A stretch of 64,000 nt of DNA, taken from positions 115,680,004 through 115,744,003 of the forward strand of contig CP136064.1 in assembly GCA_032622095.1 (NCBI GenBank), given 5' to 3'. This document shows positions 62,196-64,000 of this stretch, in pieces. Position numbers and translations under genes: made by a program. The DNA is from Siphonodentalium dalli (Eukaryota > Mollusca > Scaphopoda > Gadilida > Siphonodentaliidae). The notes beneath the pieces were generated by a model. That model worked only from the letters and a program-made list of their open reading frames with translations. It did not search any database and was not told where the DNA came from. Positions within the stretch are counted from its first letter, which is position 1, and each line of letters starts with the position of its first letter.

Positions 62196-62208
62196 GTAAG
62201 TTTGACTC

Positions 62209-62420
62209 TACAGTAATGCCCTAATTAATCGACTCCTTAACCACAGAAGAATTATGGGTAACTTTTCAGGATTTAGTCGGAAATATGGCTTGTTGCCATT
62301 CATCGGAAAGCTCTCCCCGAGACTGATGAATGGCAACAAGCCATATTTCCGACTAAATCCTGAAAAGTTACCCATAATTCTTCTGTGGTTAAGGAGTCGA
62401 TTAATTAGGGCATTACTGTA
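62209..62420. repeat. Fold-back hairpin MITE, copy F, complete
   Basis: A 212-bp palindrome: TACAGTAATGCCCTAATTAA at the left and its exact reverse at the right. The arms match for nearly their whole length, with a short centre near 62310. TA at each edge fits a Tc1/mariner-type target. It starts 14 bases after the donor's first base of exon 11. Confidence 0.9.
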
Positions 62421-62825
62421 TATCAGTGAGAAATTGTCTCAGTTTATCAGGCCTACAAATTTGGAGATTTCCTACAATGAAAATGCTGTGAACAAAAAAT
62501 AAGTTGTGCAGACAGAAATTAGGCTGCCAAGAAGTTTTGTGAAGGTCTTTCTATCACTAATTAATTATCTCAATCATTACTCAATCAATTGCACCAAAAC
62601 ACAATATTCAAAGAATAACAGTTGTTCATCATTAGTGAAGATATACCAGTGGAAGATTGAAGAGATTTAAACACGCTACATTTGCAACAAAGTACAGAGT
62701 AACTGAGTGAAAATTAAATGAAGAAAATTGGGAGATTGAACATGCTGAATTTCTAAAACAATTTGTAGGATAAATCATTCTCAGACAGTATAATAAAGTT
62801 TCTTCAGGGTTCGCACAGCTAGGCA

Positions 62826-63080
62826 AGCCTTGAAATAGTGTGTCTGTCATTTGCAGAATGAGGTTCCCAGAGGGTGAATTTAGTGATGCTACCCCGCATA
62901 GTGGGCTAGCATTACCAAATTCACCGTCTGGGAACCTCATTCTGCTGAGGTGTAAGCAGAATGAGGTCCCCAGATGGTGAATTTGGTGATGCTAGCCCGC
63001 TATGCGGGGTAGCATCACTAAATTCACCCTCTGGGGACCTCATTCTGCAAATGACAGGCACACTATTTCAAGGCTTGCGC
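62826..63080. repeat. Four-armed palindromic repeat (AGAATGAGGTNCCCAGA arms)
   Basis: The outer arms GCAAGCCTTGAAATAGTGTG and CACACTATTTCAAGGCTTGC enclose two inner palindromes, each of the form AGAATGAGGTNCCCAG ... CTGGGNACCTCATTCT (about 62855-62943 and 62959-63049). A separated single-arm fragment is at 17865-17935. Confidence 0.85.
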
Positions 63081-63197
63081 ACGGGCCTTGAAAAGTACTT
63101 GAATTTTCCGCTTGTATTGGAAAGTCCTTAAATGAGTTTTATTCCTTGAAAAGTACTTGAACTTCCCACTAATAGCTTGAAAAGTACTTGAATTCTA
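63079..63197 (+). repeat. Short interspersed repeats of CCTTGAAAAGTACTTGAA
   Basis: CTTGAAAAGTACTTGAA occurs at about 63089, 63147 and 63177, with weaker relatives (GGAAAGTCCTTAAATG) in between. It adjoins the palindromic repeat and may belong to the same element. Confidence 0.7.
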
Positions 63198-63199
63198 GT

Positions 63200-64000
63200 C
63201 ATCGCGGAGTTTGATAGGGGAAACAACCGATTCAGTGTCATTTGATCGTGGACTTTCTCTCGGGAACGCAAATCGAACACAAGTACAACGAACTGATGCC
63301 TCACTTCATTATGTTTAGCTAGAAGCGCGTAAAGTGATGACGTGTATGCAACTATACCTAACAGGTACCGCATGAACTTCGTGGTGTGCGGGGTGATCCA
63401 CACAAAGCCAGTTGTTCTGCGTGCGGGGGAAAATCATTTGACCTCAGTAAAATGGGAGAAAGCGCACTGAAATCTCACGCAAAATCGGAAAAACATTGAG
63501 CTGCACTCAAGGATTTAACTTCTCTGAAGATGACGGACTATAACCAAAACCAAAAAGTTTCTACACAGGGTTCGCGCTGGCCCAAAATTCCCAGGTGCCA
63601 GCACTGTTGCCAATTGCATTATTTTTAGAGCCACTTTATACTTTCTGTTGCCACTTTTTTCCGACTAGTATTTTTTGGTGAAACTTTTGAATTTGGTATT
63701 TCAAAAAAAAAAAAACAAGCAAATTACCTATTATATGTATATATTTATTTTATCAATGATGTGCAACAATTAACAAGAAATACAAAGTATTTGGACTATC
63801 GGTAATGTCTGAATGTCCGAAGAAATCAGTAACTTTCTTCATTTTAGAAGGATGTTGCGTGTCTGATGCATTGTTGCTGAAATCTAACTTCTGCTTAGGC
63901 CATAGGAAGTTGATTCTCTGTTTCTCTGACACCGCCGCCCCCCGAAAAAATACGCCGCTGGGTACTTTTTATAGCCTACCAAAAATAAAAAGTAAAAATT
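63200..64000. other. Right end of window, no gene seen
   Basis: Presumed intron 11 of the receptor. A reverse-strand open frame at 63128-63403 shows no family pattern. An A-run lies near 63702-63715. Confidence 0.4.

Noticed and set aside
62632-62940. A 102-codon minus-strand open frame
   Set aside because: It overlaps the four-armed palindrome and has no family character.

Overview
This is an intron-rich, AT-rich animal nuclear window. Nothing prokaryotic, viral or organellar is visible. Several dispersed repeats look like families seen in marine invertebrates, especially molluscs and other lophotrochozoans: elements opening with a C-run/G-run stem followed by GTCCGTCC, and TTAA- or 8-bp-duplicating DNA transposons. 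A lophotrochozoan host is therefore a guess, not an identification.

The only host gene found runs on the + strand across the whole window and is cut at both ends. Eleven short coding segments (about 1-250, 2701-2846, 7539-7731, 9277-9411, 15814-15902, 18063-18200, 27507-27602, 51820-51903, 54812-54948, 56246-56351, 62040-62195) have AG/GT borders and matching phases. They join into 510 codons without a stop. The product is an extracellular receptor: Ig-like/Big-like beta-sandwich modules that each close on an 'IEVTG' phase-1 border, followed by a periplasmic-binding-protein type 1 (ANF_receptor) ligand domain closest in feel to GABA-B-type class C receptors. The membrane part would lie beyond base 64000.

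Everything else is intron, and the introns are graveyards of nested mobile DNA. From left to right: an hAT-like element with an 8-bp duplication (655-1595); a long member of the CAGCCCT family (3928-5202); an hAT-like element (5842-7417) holding a second inverted-repeat element; another hAT-like element (7823-8559); a nest at 9748-13738 whose core is a dimeric satellite carried between inverted repeats and TTAA sites; repeated fold-back hairpins; an ATCCGA-rich hAT-like element (26299-27229); a 6.1-kb piggyBac (29187-35320) with perfect termini, TTAA duplication and a three-exon transposase broken by one in-frame stop, inserted into an ACTTAAGT palindrome array (29079-36458); a TTAA element with internal 375-bp repeats (37622-39173); a LINE ORF1 (39597-40541); a degenerate satellite; a broken hAT-like transposase (43469-44957, minus); a broken LINE ORF2 with endonuclease and reverse transcriptase (47414-51005) interrupted by a CAGCCCT MITE; and many perfect-palindrome MITEs to the right end.

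No tRNA, rRNA, CRISPR, operon or promoter could be supported. Boundaries were read by eye; family names for repeats are inferred from termini and target duplications.
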